From Myxococcales bacterium (GTDB lineage Bacteria; Myxococcota; Polyangia; Nannocystales; Nannocystaceae), in NCBI GenBank assembly GCA_016793465.1, contig JAEUJW010000086.1:1-64000 (forward strand): a DNA stretch of 64,000 nt. Direction: 5' to 3'. The position numbers were made by a program, and so were the translations under genes. The first letter of the stretch is position 1, and each line of letters begins with the position of its first letter. The notes under the pieces were generated by a model. The model was not told the DNA's origin and did not search any database. It worked only from the letters and a program-made list of their open reading frames with translations. Below, in pieces: positions 6,752 through 16,900 of this stretch.

Positions 6752-8728
6752 ATGCTCCTGAATCCGAATCTCGAGATCTTCAGAAATCGCCCCCCGGCTT
6801 TTCAGTCGCCGTTCGCGTCCAATGATAGCCGCCTGAGCCCAAAATACGAAGCCATCGCCAAGGCGGCTGGTGATACCAAGAACCTTGCGTCCATTGGCGA
6901 GAGGCTGCTGTGCCAACAGCAAGCGCAGGCTTGGCGCGATGGACTCGCCTTGGTGAACTTCGCCAAGGCGACGTTGGTCGGGGACATCCTTAACGAATCG
7001 CTCTCTCGGGTTGCCTGGGTCACGAAGGACGGTCCAGCAGGACTCTTTGCGAATGTTAGCTTCCCGCAGTCCGCGGACCCAAACAAGCTGGGCGAGGCCC
7101 TGGCCCTGGTTGCACTCGATGTTGCCATCGCGGCCATTTCGTCTATCCCGATTGTCGGCCAGATTCTCGGAGCAGTTGTACAGGTTGCGCGCTTCCTCTT
7201 CCGGATCTTCACTACCCCGAAGGTTGCAGAGCCTGAGCTGCTTCTTCCATGGTCAGCATATTCGGAGAAGGTCGACGAAGACTTCGTTGAGAACTTTCTT
7301 TGGAAGTACTTCGGCCAAGGCGTCGACTGGACCGCGATCTGGCTCCCACCTTACGAGATCGCCGCATGGGAGCTGCACAAGGCAGCGAGGGATGGCAAGG
7401 AGTACAAGGGCGGGCAGGTGTGGGCGCCGCTTCACGGCGACGAGATCCCCTACGCGCAGGGCCAAATCGGGTGCATTCCGAACACGGTGCGGGTCGCGGG
7501 TCACCTGCAGCGCATCCCCGGCGGTGCCCCGGTGGAGGCGCTGCGCCGGCACTGGCTCGCGTTCGGCGAGATCAGTTGGGGCGGCATCGTCACCAACGTC
7601 GGCGACTTCTTCCCGAGCACCGGCCAGGTCGCGGGCGGCATGTGGAAGCAGGCCGAACGCTCCGGCAGCCCGGACATGTACAAGGTGGACGCCCGTGCGA
7701 TCAAGGCCGCCTGGGAGGACTACTTCGGCCAGTTCTTCGACTCGGGGTTCTCGCTGTACAAGAGCGACGCGTCGATCGGCGAGCTGCTCGCGCCGTACAT
7801 CTGCGTCACCCAGAATAACCAGCCACGTCTCGGGATCCCAAACATGATGCGCCCGCACCCGGCGCCGTTCGTGACGCCGTCGATTTTTAAACAGGGTCCG
7901 GGGACGGCCGAGACCCGCACGCAATGCCTCTTCGTCGAGGAGGACCTGCCGAAGAAGCTCGCGGACTGGCCCCACGACCGCCCGGACGACAAGTACGCCC
8001 GTCTCCCCAAGGAGATCGCGGACGTCAACCTGCGCCCGGATCATTACGTCGACAAGGACGGATACACCACCGACGACTGGGCCAGGGCGGTGCGGCGCGG
8101 CACGGTCATCGGCCCCGGAGGCGACATCGGTGCGCTCCGCGGGCAGAAGCTGCCCGAGGGTTATCGCTGCGTAGCATGGCCGACCGGCGCCGAACTGATC
8201 ACGGCGTACAGGAAACCCGAGGCGGCGATTATCGGCCCGGCCTGCGACCATCTGATCAAGATGCAGGAGCGGTGCCTCGAGCGGACGCTCGTCGCGGCCT
8301 ACGTGCGGCCCGAGGAGGTCGACGGCCTCGAGGCGCACGGGGCGTTCCGGCAGAACAAGGCGCTGCGCGACAAGTGCAAGCAGGTGCGCAGCATCCTGCT
8401 CAAACACGAGGCGCGCTACCGGGTCAACCTGAAGGACGCCGAGACAGCGGACCCCGTGTTCGCCCAGAAGCTGCGCGACTCCGGGGTCAACAACAGCGTC
8501 GGGCAGATGAATCAGCACCTCGGGCGACTCGGCGCGGGGATCAGCAACGACGACTCGCCGCCGCCACCGCCGCCGGAGCCCGCGGGCGGTCTGCCGTTCG
8601 GCGACCTCGGCCGGCCGAGCGAGGAGGGCGGCTGCTGGAAGATCGCGGCGGCTGCAGGTGGCACCGCGGCGGTGGCAGGCGCTGCCTACTACTGGATCCG
8701 CGGGCGACACCGCGAAGCGGCCGGCTGA
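6752..8728 (+). CDS. 658-aa membrane protein with hydrophobic core and C-terminal anchor
   Basis: Residues about 115-153 form a long hydrophobic stretch (ALALVALDVAIAAISS and IPIVGQILGAVVQVARF), able to insert as one or two helices. The middle (170-560) is globular and soluble-looking. A poly-Pro segment near 605 leads to a C-terminal membrane helix (about 633-650) with a basic tail. The first ~220 codons are far less GC-biased than the rest, with the change near base 7440, so the gene looks chimeric. No family was recognised. A pore-forming or membrane-remodelling role is possible from the hydrophobic core. Confidence 0.65.
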   Translation: MLLNPNLEIFRNRPPAFQSPFASNDSRLSPKYEAIAKAAGDTKNLASIGERLLCQQQAQAWRDGLALVNFAKATLVGDILNESLSRVAWVTKDGPAGLFANVSFPQSADPNKLGEALALVALDVAIAAISSIPIVGQILGAVVQVARFLFRIFTTPKVAEPELLLPWSAYSEKVDEDFVENFLWKYFGQGVDWTAIWLPPYEIAAWELHKAARDGKEYKGGQVWAPLHGDEIPYAQGQIGCIPNTVRVAGHLQRIPGGAPVEALRRHWLAFGEISWGGIVTNVGDFFPSTGQVAGGMWKQAERSGSPDMYKVDARAIKAAWEDYFGQFFDSGFSLYKSDASIGELLAPYICVTQNNQPRLGIPNMMRPHPAPFVTPSIFKQGPGTAETRTQCLFVEEDLPKKLADWPHDRPDDKYARLPKEIADVNLRPDHYVDKDGYTTDDWARAVRRGTVIGPGGDIGALRGQKLPEGYRCVAWPTGAELITAYRKPEAAIIGPACDHLIKMQERCLERTLVAAYVRPEEVDGLEAHGAFRQNKALRDKCKQVRSILLKHEARYRVNLKDAETADPVFAQKLRDSGVNNSVGQMNQHLGRLGAGISNDDSPPPPPPEPAGGLPFGDLGRPSEEGGCWKIAAAAGGTAAVAGAAYYWIRGRHREAAG

Positions 8729-8792
8729 CGATCGAATCTGGTGCGGGCGCGGCGGAGCGCCATGACGACGGTGTGATGGGGAGGAGGGGATC

Positions 8793-9821
8793 ATGGGGAA
8801 GAAGTTTGTGGTCGAGGAGGTGCGCGCGACGGGCTGGTCGCTACGGCTGCGGGACACGGTCACGGGGGAGACGTTCGACGTCCCGATGAACCCGGGTGCC
8901 CGGTTCGCGCCGCCGGGCGTTCGCGACTCCGCCGACGAAGGGAGGCGCGAACGGCAGGCCGCCGACGCTCCGTCCTCGGACAAGGACACGCCGGCTCCCG
9001 CGGCGGACGGGCCGAGCGAACCGAGACCTCGACGCAAGAAGAAAACCCACACGAACGGCGCCGGGACTGCCGCCAACGGCGGGACGCAGCGGCACGCCCC
9101 GCCACCCGCGATCGACCCGTCCTCGCCCTGGGCGCCCGGCAAGCCGAACCCGCTGGAGACGTACGAGGGTCGCGCGACGCCGATCGACGAGAAATCGCTG
9201 ACCGACGCCGACCGCAAGGTGGTCGACGAGCACCAGAAATTCTGGGCCCACGTGCATGAGGTGAAGTCGAGCAAGCGGGGCAAGCTCGGTTGGGAGGAGA
9301 CCACGGACGCCGGCCGCAGCGGTCTGCGCGCGCGCCACAAGGCCGGCGCGTTCAAGATCCTCCACGCGGGTGGCGACACCTACGCGCTGTTCTACGAGTG
9401 GGACAACGGCAAGTTCATCAAGATCGCGTGCGGCAAGGCCGAGGACATGATGGTCCTCGCCGACGAGCGGACCCGGGAAAAGATGCAGCCACCGCCGAGC
9501 ACGCTGCTCGACCTCGAGATCGCACGCCACATGTGTTCGAACGACCCGCAGCAGCGGAGGATCGCCGAGGAGCGGCTGGAGCCGATCATCCGCGAGGGCC
9601 TCCGGCTCGAGGACGACGCAGCCAACACACCTGCGCCGCCGACGAGGCGCCGGTCGCCGAGAAAGGCCACCGCTCCGACGCCCGCCCCCGAGCAGGACTT
9701 GACGACGACGACGGCGCCGCCGCCCCCACCGCCCGCCGCGGACGTCCCGGTCGACGCGCAGCGCGACGCGGCGCTCATGGCGTCGTTCTCGCAGGCCCTG
9801 GCCGAGATGGAGGACGAGTAG
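8793..9821 (+). CDS. Hypothetical basic protein with disordered linkers
   Basis: 342 aa. A short beta-rich N-terminal domain (KKFVVEEVRATGWSLRLRDT, residues 1-40) is joined by a charged, disordered stretch with a PRRKKK cluster to a folded region at about 135-275 (FKILHAGGDTYALFYEWDNG). The C-terminal linker is Pro/Thr-rich, ending in an acidic helix. A GGAGGGG Shine-Dalgarno precedes the ATG. The basic cluster could bind nucleic acid. There are no catalytic motifs. It sits just upstream of a Cys-rich protein and the giant methylase-helicase, so a DNA-associated role is plausible but unproven. Confidence 0.65.
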   Translation: MGKKFVVEEVRATGWSLRLRDTVTGETFDVPMNPGARFAPPGVRDSADEGRRERQAADAPSSDKDTPAPAADGPSEPRPRRKKKTHTNGAGTAANGGTQRHAPPPAIDPSSPWAPGKPNPLETYEGRATPIDEKSLTDADRKVVDEHQKFWAHVHEVKSSKRGKLGWEETTDAGRSGLRARHKAGAFKILHAGGDTYALFYEWDNGKFIKIACGKAEDMMVLADERTREKMQPPPSTLLDLEIARHMCSNDPQQRRIAEERLEPIIREGLRLEDDAANTPAPPTRRRSPRKATAPTPAPEQDLTTTTAPPPPPPAADVPVDAQRDAALMASFSQALAEMEDE

Positions 9822-9825
9822 CGTC

Positions 9826-10989
9826 ATGGCCGCGGGCCACATCTACCGCATCGGCAAGGACTGGTACGCCGACACCGCGCTCCTCCAGCGGGCCGCACGT
9901 CGCCACGTCGTCGAGCCCATGCAGGGCGCCTACCAGATCCTCGCGCCCGGGGGCCTCGTGCGCTGCGTTCCCACCCAGGGCCTCGCACTCCCCGGCCAGA
10001 TTGGCGACCTCTATCGTTGCCAGGGCCAGCGCGCCGGCCAGGACATCGGCCTCGTCCTCCGCGACCTCGCCCAGGGCCTCGGCCCGGGCACGATCGGCGG
10101 CGAGTGGGACGCTTGGCCGGCGAGCGCCAGCGCCACGAGCCATGGTTGCGGCTGCACCGCGTGCAAGGTCGGCGGCTCGTGCAGGGCAGACTCCGCTCCG
10201 AACCACGCACCACCCGTCGCCGAGCGGCTCGTCGCCAGCGAGACGCTCGGCACCGTCATCACGCGTGTGCACGGCGAGCAGATCGCCGTCTACAAGGCCG
10301 AGCATGGCGCCCCCGAATGGGCCTGCGGCCGCTATCACGAGTGCATCGGGTCGATCCTGCAGTTCCCCGACTTGCAGGCGGACGAGCGGATCGCCCGGGT
10401 CACGTTCCAGCCACCCCGCACTGTCATCACCTGGGACGTCGTCCTCGATCGCCAGCGCCGCCTGATGCTGAAGGAGATCCTCGAGCTCGTCGGTCGACAG
10501 CTCGCGATCGTCGACCACGAGGGCGCCGTCCGTCCGAGCCGCCCGCCCATGATGACCCCGGGACACGGCGCGTGGGAGCTGGCCGCTCTTTCCGCCGAGG
10601 ACGACGGCACATGCAGCGTCTGCCCGTACCGCCTCGGCACCAACCTGCGGTGCAAGGCATGCCGGCGGGCGTGTCTCGGCCGCAAGGTGGCGCCAGTTGT
10701 CGACCAGGCCCGGCGCCTGGCGGACATGTTCGCCGAGCGCGAGGAACTGCGCCGCGTCCCGCGGACGACGCTCCGCACCCTCGCGGCCACCGTCGCCACC
10801 AGCCACAACCAGAACCCACACGCCCCGCTCACGGACGCCTTCTTCGTCCGTCTCGAGCGAGACGTCCTCGCCGCCGCTGGACCGCTGGCCCTCAGCGGCC
10901 CAGCGCTCCTGGCCGCGATCGAGATCGCCGAGCAGACGCCGCTCCATCCCGACATCACCGTCGGCGCCGCGGCACGGAGGGCGGCATGA
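9826..10989 (+). CDS. Cys-rich protein with possible zinc or Fe-S clusters
   Basis: 387 aa. Two cysteine groups stand out: HGCGCTACKVGGSC near residue 107 and CSVCPYRLGTNLRCKACRRAC near 265-285. The second has two CxxC pairs and could bind zinc or an iron-sulfur cluster. The rest is alpha/beta without a membrane segment. The gene overlaps the DarB-like gene by four bases (ATGA), indicating coupled synthesis. A DNA-processing cofactor or partner of the methylase-helicase is a reasonable inference. No named family was recognised. Confidence 0.65.
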   Translation: MAAGHIYRIGKDWYADTALLQRAARRHVVEPMQGAYQILAPGGLVRCVPTQGLALPGQIGDLYRCQGQRAGQDIGLVLRDLAQGLGPGTIGGEWDAWPASASATSHGCGCTACKVGGSCRADSAPNHAPPVAERLVASETLGTVITRVHGEQIAVYKAEHGAPEWACGRYHECIGSILQFPDLQADERIARVTFQPPRTVITWDVVLDRQRRLMLKEILELVGRQLAIVDHEGAVRPSRPPMMTPGHGAWELAALSAEDDGTCSVCPYRLGTNLRCKACRRACLGRKVAPVVDQARRLADMFAEREELRRVPRTTLRTLAATVATSHNQNPHAPLTDAFFVRLERDVLAAAGPLALSGPALLAAIEIAEQTPLHPDITVGAAARRAA

Positions 10990-13900
10990 AGAACCCGGCC
11001 CACATCCTCGACATGATCCTGCCGCGGTGGCGCCAGCTCCTGCCGCTGGACTTCCCGCGCCCCTACTTCGACGCCTTCATCGTCCGCCAGCGGGCGGCGC
11101 TCGAGGCGATGGTCGCCGCCTGGCTCGAGCGGCGCGAGGCCCGACGCGCGCGGGGACCCGAGTCGCAGACCCCCGCGAAGCGGACGCGCCGCAACCTCGA
11201 GGCCATGCGGCTCGTCGTCACCCGACGGCCCGAGGACATGACCGCCGAGGAGCGGCGAATTGTCCTCGGGTACAGCGGCTGGGGGGGACTCTCGATCGCC
11301 GACGTCGCCGACCAGTTCCCGCCGGACCTTGCGCCCGACGACTTCGCGCTCGCGCACGAGTATTACACCCCACGCGACATCGCCGAGGCCCTCGCCGATC
11401 TGGTCTGCCTGCTCCTTCCGGAGCTGGCCGGCCACGACGGCGCCGTCCGGGCCTTTGAGCCCAGCGTCGGGATCGGGCGCCTCATCATGCCCCTGGGTCC
11501 CCCGCGCTGCCTTGTCAGCGATCCCCGGTTCAAAGAGATCCGCTGGACCGCGGTCGAGCTGTCGGCGGTGAGCGCCCGGATGTTCGCGGCGATGCGACCC
11601 GACGTCGAGCTGTACAACACGTCGATCGAGGAGTGGATGGCGGAGCACAGCCCGCGCTACCAGGGGGCGATCAATCTGATCCTCGCCAACCCGCCCTACG
11701 GCCAGCGCGGCGAGTATGCGCGGCGCGACAAGCACCCCGCCTACATGAGCGAGAAGAAGGCGTACGCGTACGTCATGCTCCGCTGCCTCGATCTGCTCGT
11801 GCCGGGCGGGGTCGCGGTGTTCCTCGTCCCTGCGGGCTGTCTGACCGGCAGCAAGAACCGTGCGCTGCGCGAGCGCCTCCTGCGCCGGTACCACCTCGTG
11901 GTCGCGTTCCGCTTGCCGAGCGAGTCGACTTCCGGCCGCGACGTATTCCCCGGCGCCGGCAACATCGTCGACGTCCTCGTGTGGCGCGCCCGCGGCGGCG
12001 AGCTCGGCGCCGTCGACCCCGGCGACGAGTTCATCCTGGACGGCCGCTACTTCGAGGAGTTCCCGGATCATGTTCTCGGTACCGTCAAGGTCCACGGCGG
12101 CCAATGGACGAAGCCGGGGAAGGCCCGGCAGCGCGTCGCGGTCGTCGGCGACTTCACCAAGTTCCCGGAGTTCACGCCGCGCCCGATGTGCACGAGCTGC
12201 GTCCTCGGGAACGTGCCCGCCCTGCAGCCCTCCATCGCCGAGTCGGTGGTCCGCGACATGAGCGACGCGCCGGACGACATCGGCGAGGAGCTGCGGCACG
12301 CGATGGCGCTGGGACGGCGGGTCGACCGCTACCTCGCGCTCGTCGCCGACGAGGACGAGCGGGCGCTCGGCCTCTGGCCCGAGCTGCACGCCGCGCTCGA
12401 GAGTTTAAAAAGGACCCCCGCGCTCGCGGAGCACGGCCAGAACCCATGGCGCTGGCTGGAGCTGCGACAGCTCGCCCAGCGCCGCGCCGTCGCCCAGCGC
12501 CTCCTGACCGCGTACCAGCAGACCGGCGAGCTCGCGCCGAGCGTCGCCACGCCCCCGAACATCCAGCCGAGGTTTCGCGCCCAGCCGGACGACGTCCTCG
12601 CCCAGGCCGAGCACCTCTTTCGCCGCGGTCGACACCTGACGCTGGACGCCCTCGCGGCGTTCCACCGCGAGCAGGGCGGCAAGCGGACGCGGACCGAGAT
12701 CCTGGACGTCCTCCTCGCCGCCTCCTGGTGCCTGGACGGCGAAGACTGGCAAGACATCGAACCCGAGCAGGTCTACCTCACCGGCCAGCTCTGGCCGAAG
12801 CACGACCGCGCCGCCGCCCGCGCCGCGTCGGACCCGCAAGCCGCACGCCAGCTCCAACGCCTCGTCGCGGTGATGAACCAGGCCGTGTTCGAGGACATCC
12901 GCGACGTCTCGCCGCGTCAGGGCTGGGTGCCGATGGACCTCGTATCCGCGTGGATCAGCGAGACGCTCAACGCCCGCTACGGCGCCGTCAAGCTGGACCG
13001 CTTTGAGGGCATCGTCACGGTCGCCGGCCGCGACTACGAGAAGCTGGAGAACCTCACCGCCTCGGTGACGCCGCAGACCCTGTGGTGCATCGGCTGGATG
13101 AACCACGACAAGGAGGTGTTCAAGCCCAAGCTGAAGGACGACGAGATCGAGGCGCTCGAGCAGGAGGAGGCCGCCGCGACCGGGAAAGAGAGAGAAAAGT
13201 CCGAGTCCGAGGACGGGAAGAAGGACGAGGAGGAGGACATCAAGATCGGCCAGATCCGCTTGCTGCTCGGCCGTCATTGGGACCGGGCGTTCGCCCGCTG
13301 GGCGGCGGATCTGGACGAGCGCCGCGCCGCCGTCACGGAGGCGTACAATCGTTCGTTCCGCGGCACCGTCATCCCGTCGTTCACCGCCGACGTGCTGCCG
13401 ATCGCCCGCTGGAACGAGAAGGGCCCGCAGCTCCGGCCGCACCAGATCGCCGGGATCCTGCGCCTGCTTCACTTCGGCGGCGGCCTCCTGGCGTACGACG
13501 TCGGCGTCGGCAAGACCTACACGGGCATCGGGTTCGTCGCCCTCATGCGGGAGCTCGGCCGGGCGAAGCGCCCGGTCATCCTCGTCTCGAGCTCGCTCGT
13601 GTGGCAGTGGTACGACAACATCATGTGCGTGCTGCCCGACTACCGCGTCGCGGTGATCGGCAGCAACCGCAAGCGCCTCAGCCGCGGGGACCGCCGCGGC
13701 CAGCTCACCTCCGAGACCGACACCCCCGAGGAGCGCGCCGCGAAGTGGTCGGCGCTGCAGGCGGGCTTGGTCGACGTCGTGATCCTCAGCTACGACGCGC
13801 TCGGCCGCACCAAGATGAACGAGGAGGCCCTGCTCGAGTACGTCAGCAAGGTCGAGGGTATCCAGCGCCAGATCACACTGGCGAAGCGGAACGCCGCCGA

Positions 13901-16900
13901 GAAGAAGAAGGAGAAGCTCACCGAGCGTGACGAGGCGATCCTCAAACACGGCGTGCGCGGATGGGTCGAGGAGAACTTGGAGCTGCCCGAGGACCGCAAG
14001 TTCGACCCCGGCATCGCGTGGGACGACATCGGCATTGACCTGCTCCTCGTCGACGAGGCGACCGCCTTCAAAAACAGCTACGCGCCCGAGCCGCGCGAGC
14101 ACGGCATGCCCAAGTACATGGGCAGCGCCGGCGACGGCAGCAAGCGGGCGTGGCAGCTCGACTTTCGGGCCGCCGCCGTTCGGCGCCGGGCGAAGGGCAC
14201 CGGCATCGTGCTCCTGACCGCGACTCCGGCCAAGAACTCCCCGCTCGAGTTTTATAACCTGATCCAGCTCATCGACCCGCACGCGTTCACCCGCCGCGGG
14301 CTCATGGACCCCGAGCAGTTCATCGACCGCTTCCTGCAGGTCGAGAGCCGCCAGATCATCGACGTCACCCTGAAGATCGCCACGCGCTCCGTGGTCGACG
14401 GCTTTAAAAATTTGGACGACCTGCGGACCATCATCGAGACCTACGGCGAGTTCGTCAGCCCGCAGAAGGCAGGCCTCGAGGTGCCCGAGCCGCGAAGCGA
14501 GCAGGTTATCGTGGAGATGAACGACGAGCAGGAGGACCGCTACGCCGAGCTCGTCCGGGAGATCGAGCAGGCGCTGAAGCGCATGAAGACCCGGGGCAGC
14601 AGCTCGAACGCCATCCTCGGTCTCCTCGCCCGCCTGTCCCTATACGCGCTGCACCCGAAGCTCGGCCGCGGCATCGAGTACAAGGATGCGCTCACGGCGA
14701 TCCACCCCGAGGACTACGCCTCGCCGAAGCTGCTGGCCTGCGCCGAGCGGGTCGCGGCGAGCCCCGGGTGCGGCCACATCATCTTCTGCGAGCCGACCGC
14801 AGTGCACCAGTGGCTGCGGGAGGTGCTGGTGAAGAAGGGGATCCCGCGCGAGCGGATCGCCATCATCAACGGTCCCGTCAAGCCCGCCGAGCGCAACCGC
14901 ATCGCCAACCTGTTCAACGGCATCAAGGCTGACCCGCCAGCGCCCGGCGCCTGCGGGACCGGGCAGGCCCGGCGCGTACCGCCGGCCCACGACGTGATCA
15001 TCGGAAACTCGGTCATCAACGAGGGGCTCGACCTGCAGCACCGGACCTGCGCGCTCCACCACCTCGACCTGCCGTGGACCTCGTCGGACCTCGAGCAACG
15101 AAACGGCCGCGGCGTCCGCCAGGGGAACGAGAACTCCACCGTCCAGATCTTCTACTACCTGTCGGCGCGGTCGATGGACTGGTACCGCTACCAGCTCATC
15201 CAGGGGAAGCGCGCGTGGCTGAGCGCCGTGCTCGAGAGCCAGGCCCGCGACACCAGCAACCCGGGCGCCCAGAAGAGTCTGTCCGACGAGGAGATTTTAT
15301 TAATGATCTCCCGCGACCCGGAGTCGACCAAGCGGGCGATCGAGGAGCGCCGCGAGGGGCTCCGCGCCGAGGCCCGCCGGAAGGTCGCGCGCGAGGCGGC
15401 GAGCCTGCTGATCCAGGCCAACGCCAGGTTCCGCGACGCCCGCGACACGGCGAACGCCGAACGTGCGGCCCTGCTGCGGGCCGAGGGCGAGGACCGCCTC
15501 CGCGACCTGCAACGCATCGACGTGGACGCCTGGCCGTGGGCCAGGTGGACCGCGAGCGTCCGCGACGTCGAGTACATGGTGCCGGGCGCCGACTCGGCGC
15601 CGGTGTTCGAGGGGCTCCGCGTGGGGGTCCTCCGCGACGGGGCCGTCTCGATGTACTTCGAGTTCGGTCGTATCGTCGAGACTGACGGCGGCAGGAAGAT
15701 CGGCAAGCGGGACCTCGGCTCGCCCGTCTGGGAGCTGCACGGCGCCGACAACGTCCGGGTCATGGGCATCCAGCCGGCGGAGCTCAACGCCGGGAACGAG
15801 TGGCCGACCGAGGAGGAGCAGAACTTGGGTGAAGTCCTCGCGGGCCACGTCGCGCGCACCCTCGTCCCGGGCAGCGAGTATGCGGACCTCCAGTGGGAGG
15901 GAGCGAGCGACGCGTGGCTTTCGCGCTGGTGGCCCTTGCTCGAGCGGAAGATCCGCGACGGCCTCGTCCGCGCCGGTCGCCGTGCCCCCTCGCCACTCGC
16001 ACTCGCCGAGGACGTCGCCGAGGGCCCCGAGTATCCGACGTTGCAGGAGGGTCGGCTCGTCCTCGCCGCCGGGCCGAACATCCGCGGTGAGATCCTCGCG
16101 CCGACGTTCGCGGGGTGGCGCCAGTTTCTGGCCGCCATGCCCGGCAGCGACATCAAGTTCGGCGCACTCCATACGGTGGCGAAGGCGTGGTGGCAGCGAA
16201 AGCTCCCCCGGGGTCTCTTCGGCACGGCCGAGGGGGCGACCGTGGAGGACGAGGGGGACATCGCCGTCACGGACCCGCCGATCGAGGAGACGCTGCCTGC
16301 TGCGGAACCGACCACGCCGTCAGCAGCTCCCGCTGTCGCGGAGCCGCTGGCGGTGGAGTTCGCCGAGCATGTCGCTCGCCTCTTCAATCGCCAGGGTGCA
16401 GGGTTTCACCTGCGCCTCCACGCCCGGCACGGCTACTCGGGCAGCCATGAGCGGTTCATCTACGTCCTCACCCGCGAGGGCTCGGACGACATCCTCGCCT
16501 CGCTCGACGTGAGTGGTGGCCATGTCACCGACGTCCGCTGGCTGGGAACCCTGCGCCCCGCGCAGCAGCAGGGCCTCCTGGAACGGCTGGAGCGCGCCCT
16601 CAGCGACGCCGCACTCGCTGACGCCGCCGAGAACGACACAACGCTCCCGGACGCCCCCAGCTCACTGCAGCCGCTGATCGAAACGCTGGAGCGCCTCGGT
16701 GCCAAGGCTTACGGCATGAACGTGCGGCGCGCACAGGCCGTGTCGCGCAGGCAGACGATCCCCGATCTGGCGGCCGCGCTGAAGGACCTCGCCGAGCCGG
16801 TCACGACGACCCCGGAGGCGCTGGCGCTGCGGCTCGAGGAGGAGGATGGCATGGCCGCCGCGGTCGAGGTGCTCCGAGATCCCGACATCCTCGCCTTCGA

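Noticed and set aside
7253..9379. Long minus-strand open frame opposite the 658-aa membrane protein gene
   Set aside because: Its protein is Arg/Ala/Pro/Val-rich with no motif. The plus strand has proper Shine-Dalgarno sites, gene coupling and domain-like proteins. Long antisense frames are expected at this GC content.
10017..10985. Upstream in-frame extension of the DarB-like protein
   Set aside because: The extension overlaps the Cys-rich gene in another frame and reads as Arg/Pro-rich shadow sequence. The ATG at 10986 forms an ATGA coupling.
10335..14282. Minus-strand open frames of several hundred codons opposite the DarB-like gene
   Set aside because: The plus-strand product carries ordered methylase and helicase motifs. 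The antisense products are low-complexity and motif-free.
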